IMG/VR virus record: IMGVR_UViG_3300022467_001034
Span: 1 to 21,713 of that record
DNA: 21,713 nucleotides
From: a virus
Strand: one strand, 5' to 3'
The translations under genes and the position numbers were made by a program. Shown piece after piece: positions 20,961 to 21,713 of this stretch (positions are counted from its first letter, which is position 1; every line of letters starts with the position of its first letter). The notes beneath the pieces are model-generated. The model was not told where the DNA came from and searched no databases. It was given only the letters and a program-made list of their open reading frames with translations.

Positions 20961-21168
20961 CGGCGTACCGACGCCCACGGCGCTCCCGTACCCGCCCGCA
21001 GAGTTTCAGACGTGCTTCAAAGGCGTCGTGGGAGTGCCTGACAAGGCTCTCTCCGTCGCTGAAGTTGAAGCCCTATGGAAGATTGACCGCGTTCGTCTAG
21101 TTGCCTCTCAGCGCTGCGGCGCAAGGTTCAACGCATGGTACAGCCAACTACGAAAGCAATGGCAGTAA
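20890..21168 (+). CDS. Rz1: Outer-membrane spanin lipoprotein (Rz1-like)
   Basis: The gene starts inside the i-spanin gene in another frame. GTG 20890 begins VKLQLIAPLVLIGTLLAGC, a lipoprotein signal with lipobox LAGC and lipid-accepting Cys 19. A TTG at 20884 or the ATG at 20833 are less likely starts. The mature part has a short Pro-containing stretch (GVPTPTALPYPP) and then an extended helical C-terminus (LSVAEVEALWKIDRVRLVAS), making it longer (92 aa) than lambda Rz1 (60 aa). The overlap with Rz is 71 nt, the classic nested arrangement. No strong ribosome binding site is visible. Confidence 0.88.
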   Translation: MKLQLIAPLVLIGTLLAGCDQSTSGVPTPTALPYPPAEFQTCFKGVVGVPDKALSVAEVEALWKIDRVRLVASQRCGARFNAWYSQLRKQWQ

Positions 21169-21317
21169 TGGATCACGCGACTTCAGCAGGTGCAGGAGCC
21201 GGGCTCACAGCGTTGCTGTGGCTCCCTGCCCTCAATCCATATCTGCAATTGATCCTGACTGTTATCTCGATCCTGTGGATTGCGCGACAGTTCTACCGCT
21301 CATTCAAGGATAAGTAA
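21168..21317 (+). CDS. Small membrane protein, possible second holin or antiholin
   Basis: The ATG at 21168 overlaps the o-spanin stop (TAATG) and opens a 49-aa ORF. Residues ~10-43 are hydrophobic (LTALLWLPALNPYLQLILTV, ISILWIA) with an Asn-Pro break that could split them into two short spans. The end is basic (RQFYRSFKDK). The frame is open from 21135, but the overlapping start fits the pattern of this cassette. Size, hydrophobicity and neighbours suggest a holin, pinholin or antiholin partner of the protein at 19690. Sequence alone cannot decide. Confidence 0.65.
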   Translation: MDHATSAGAGAGLTALLWLPALNPYLQLILTVISILWIARQFYRSFKDK

Positions 21318-21697
21318 TGCCCCTCGACCTCTCTAAGCTTCAGGATGCTGTCAACAGCGTCGCTGGCATTGCCTCTCAGGCCGCTGCGGCGCAGGCTCAG
21401 AACGCTGCCCTCCTCAAGGACATGGCGGACGCTCAGGCATCTGTGGACGCCCTGACGGCTTCTCTCGTGGCTGCTACGACCTCTCCCGCTGGTGCGGTAG
21501 GTCTGGTGGCTGTGAGTGCCGCCCTCGCCGACCCTGTGGTCCCTGTGGCTGTAGGCGCATCTGTCGATGCTGGTAACACTGGCAACGCTCCCGGCGCGCT
21601 ACCTGCGGCCTCTAGCCCTCTCTCCCCGAGCATCCCCGCTGGTCTCCTGACCTCGCCTGCTCAGGTAAGTGCTGCGATCAACGCGGCCAAGAAGTAA
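21317..21697 (+). CDS. Ala-rich coiled-coil protein, unknown function
   Basis: I do not recognise this 126-aa protein. Residues ~3-50 are an Ala-rich amphipathic helix (LSKLQDAVNSVAGIASQAAA, LLKDMADAQASVDALTASLV), followed by an Ala/Val/Gly-rich region and a Pro/Ser-rich stretch (ASSPLSPSIPAG), with a short C-terminal helix (VSAAINAAKK). AAGGA (21306-21310), 6 nt before the ATG, and the TAATG overlap with the previous gene support expression. It lies after the lysis genes, so a minor virion role or a lysis accessory role are both possible. The 16 bases after it show nothing. Confidence 0.7.
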   Translation: MPLDLSKLQDAVNSVAGIASQAAAAQAQNAALLKDMADAQASVDALTASLVAATTSPAGAVGLVAVSAALADPVVPVAVGASVDAGNTGNAPGALPAASSPLSPSIPAGLLTSPAQVSAAINAAKK

Positions 21698-21713
21698 AGA
21701 AACTTGAAACCCC

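Noticed and set aside
1-21713. Integrase, attachment site, transposase or insertion sequence
   Set aside because: I found no such protein motif and no terminal inverted repeats flanking a gene. The window looks purely structural and lytic.

Overview
The window is one continuous stretch of a tailed-phage genome, GC-rich, with every supported gene on the + strand, packed closely and often joined by TAATG stop/start overlaps. It carries the virion-assembly and lysis half of a short-tailed (podovirus-type) phage. The short-tail assignment rests on a P22-type portal, an adaptor and a nozzle/stabilisation-type beta protein, with no tape-measure, tail-tube or sheath gene. The SU10-type major capsid protein and the Gram-negative lysis set (SAR endolysin, i-spanin, lipoprotein o-spanin) point to a Gram-negative host. 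An alphaproteobacterial host is my guess from composition and family resemblance and is not shown by the sequence. No replication, integrase, RNA polymerase, tRNA, CRISPR or insertion-sequence genes are visible.

Layout: a tail-collar fibre gene (65-1018) is followed by a 258-nt non-coding, hairpin-rich gap. Next come a nozzle/DNA-stabilisation protein (1277-2902), a second structured non-coding region (2903-3208) holding a 7-codon mini-ORF, a 56-aa gene, and a GNAT-like protein whose end overlaps the next gene by 104 nt out of frame. Three ejection-type proteins follow: an S74-type C-terminal domain protein, a lytic transglycosylase fusion with a strong internal in-frame start, and an 869-aa Ala-rich protein. 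The packaging and head genes come next: small and large terminase, portal, two small proteins, scaffold, major capsid protein, a small protein and the adaptor. A three-gene fibre block (16934-19685) contains a duplicated C-terminal domain. The window ends with a lysis cassette (holin-like protein, SAR endolysin, Rz, nested Rz1, a second small membrane protein) and a coiled-coil protein.

How the genes work together: terminase pumps DNA through the portal into a scaffold-built capsid shell; the adaptor and nozzle close it; the ejection proteins, including a peptidoglycan-cutting enzyme, are expected to be carried in the virion and open a path into the cell; the fibres bind the host; the lysis genes release progeny.

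The most unusual material is (1) two non-coding regions that fold almost entirely into tandem hairpins, (2) the near-ideal ribosome binding site inside the transglycosylase gene, (3) the duplicated fibre C-terminal domain whose coding end is also the next gene's ribosome binding site, and (4) the out-of-frame overlap at 3706-3809. None of these proves a new system. The gene content itself is that of a recognisable phage structural module.
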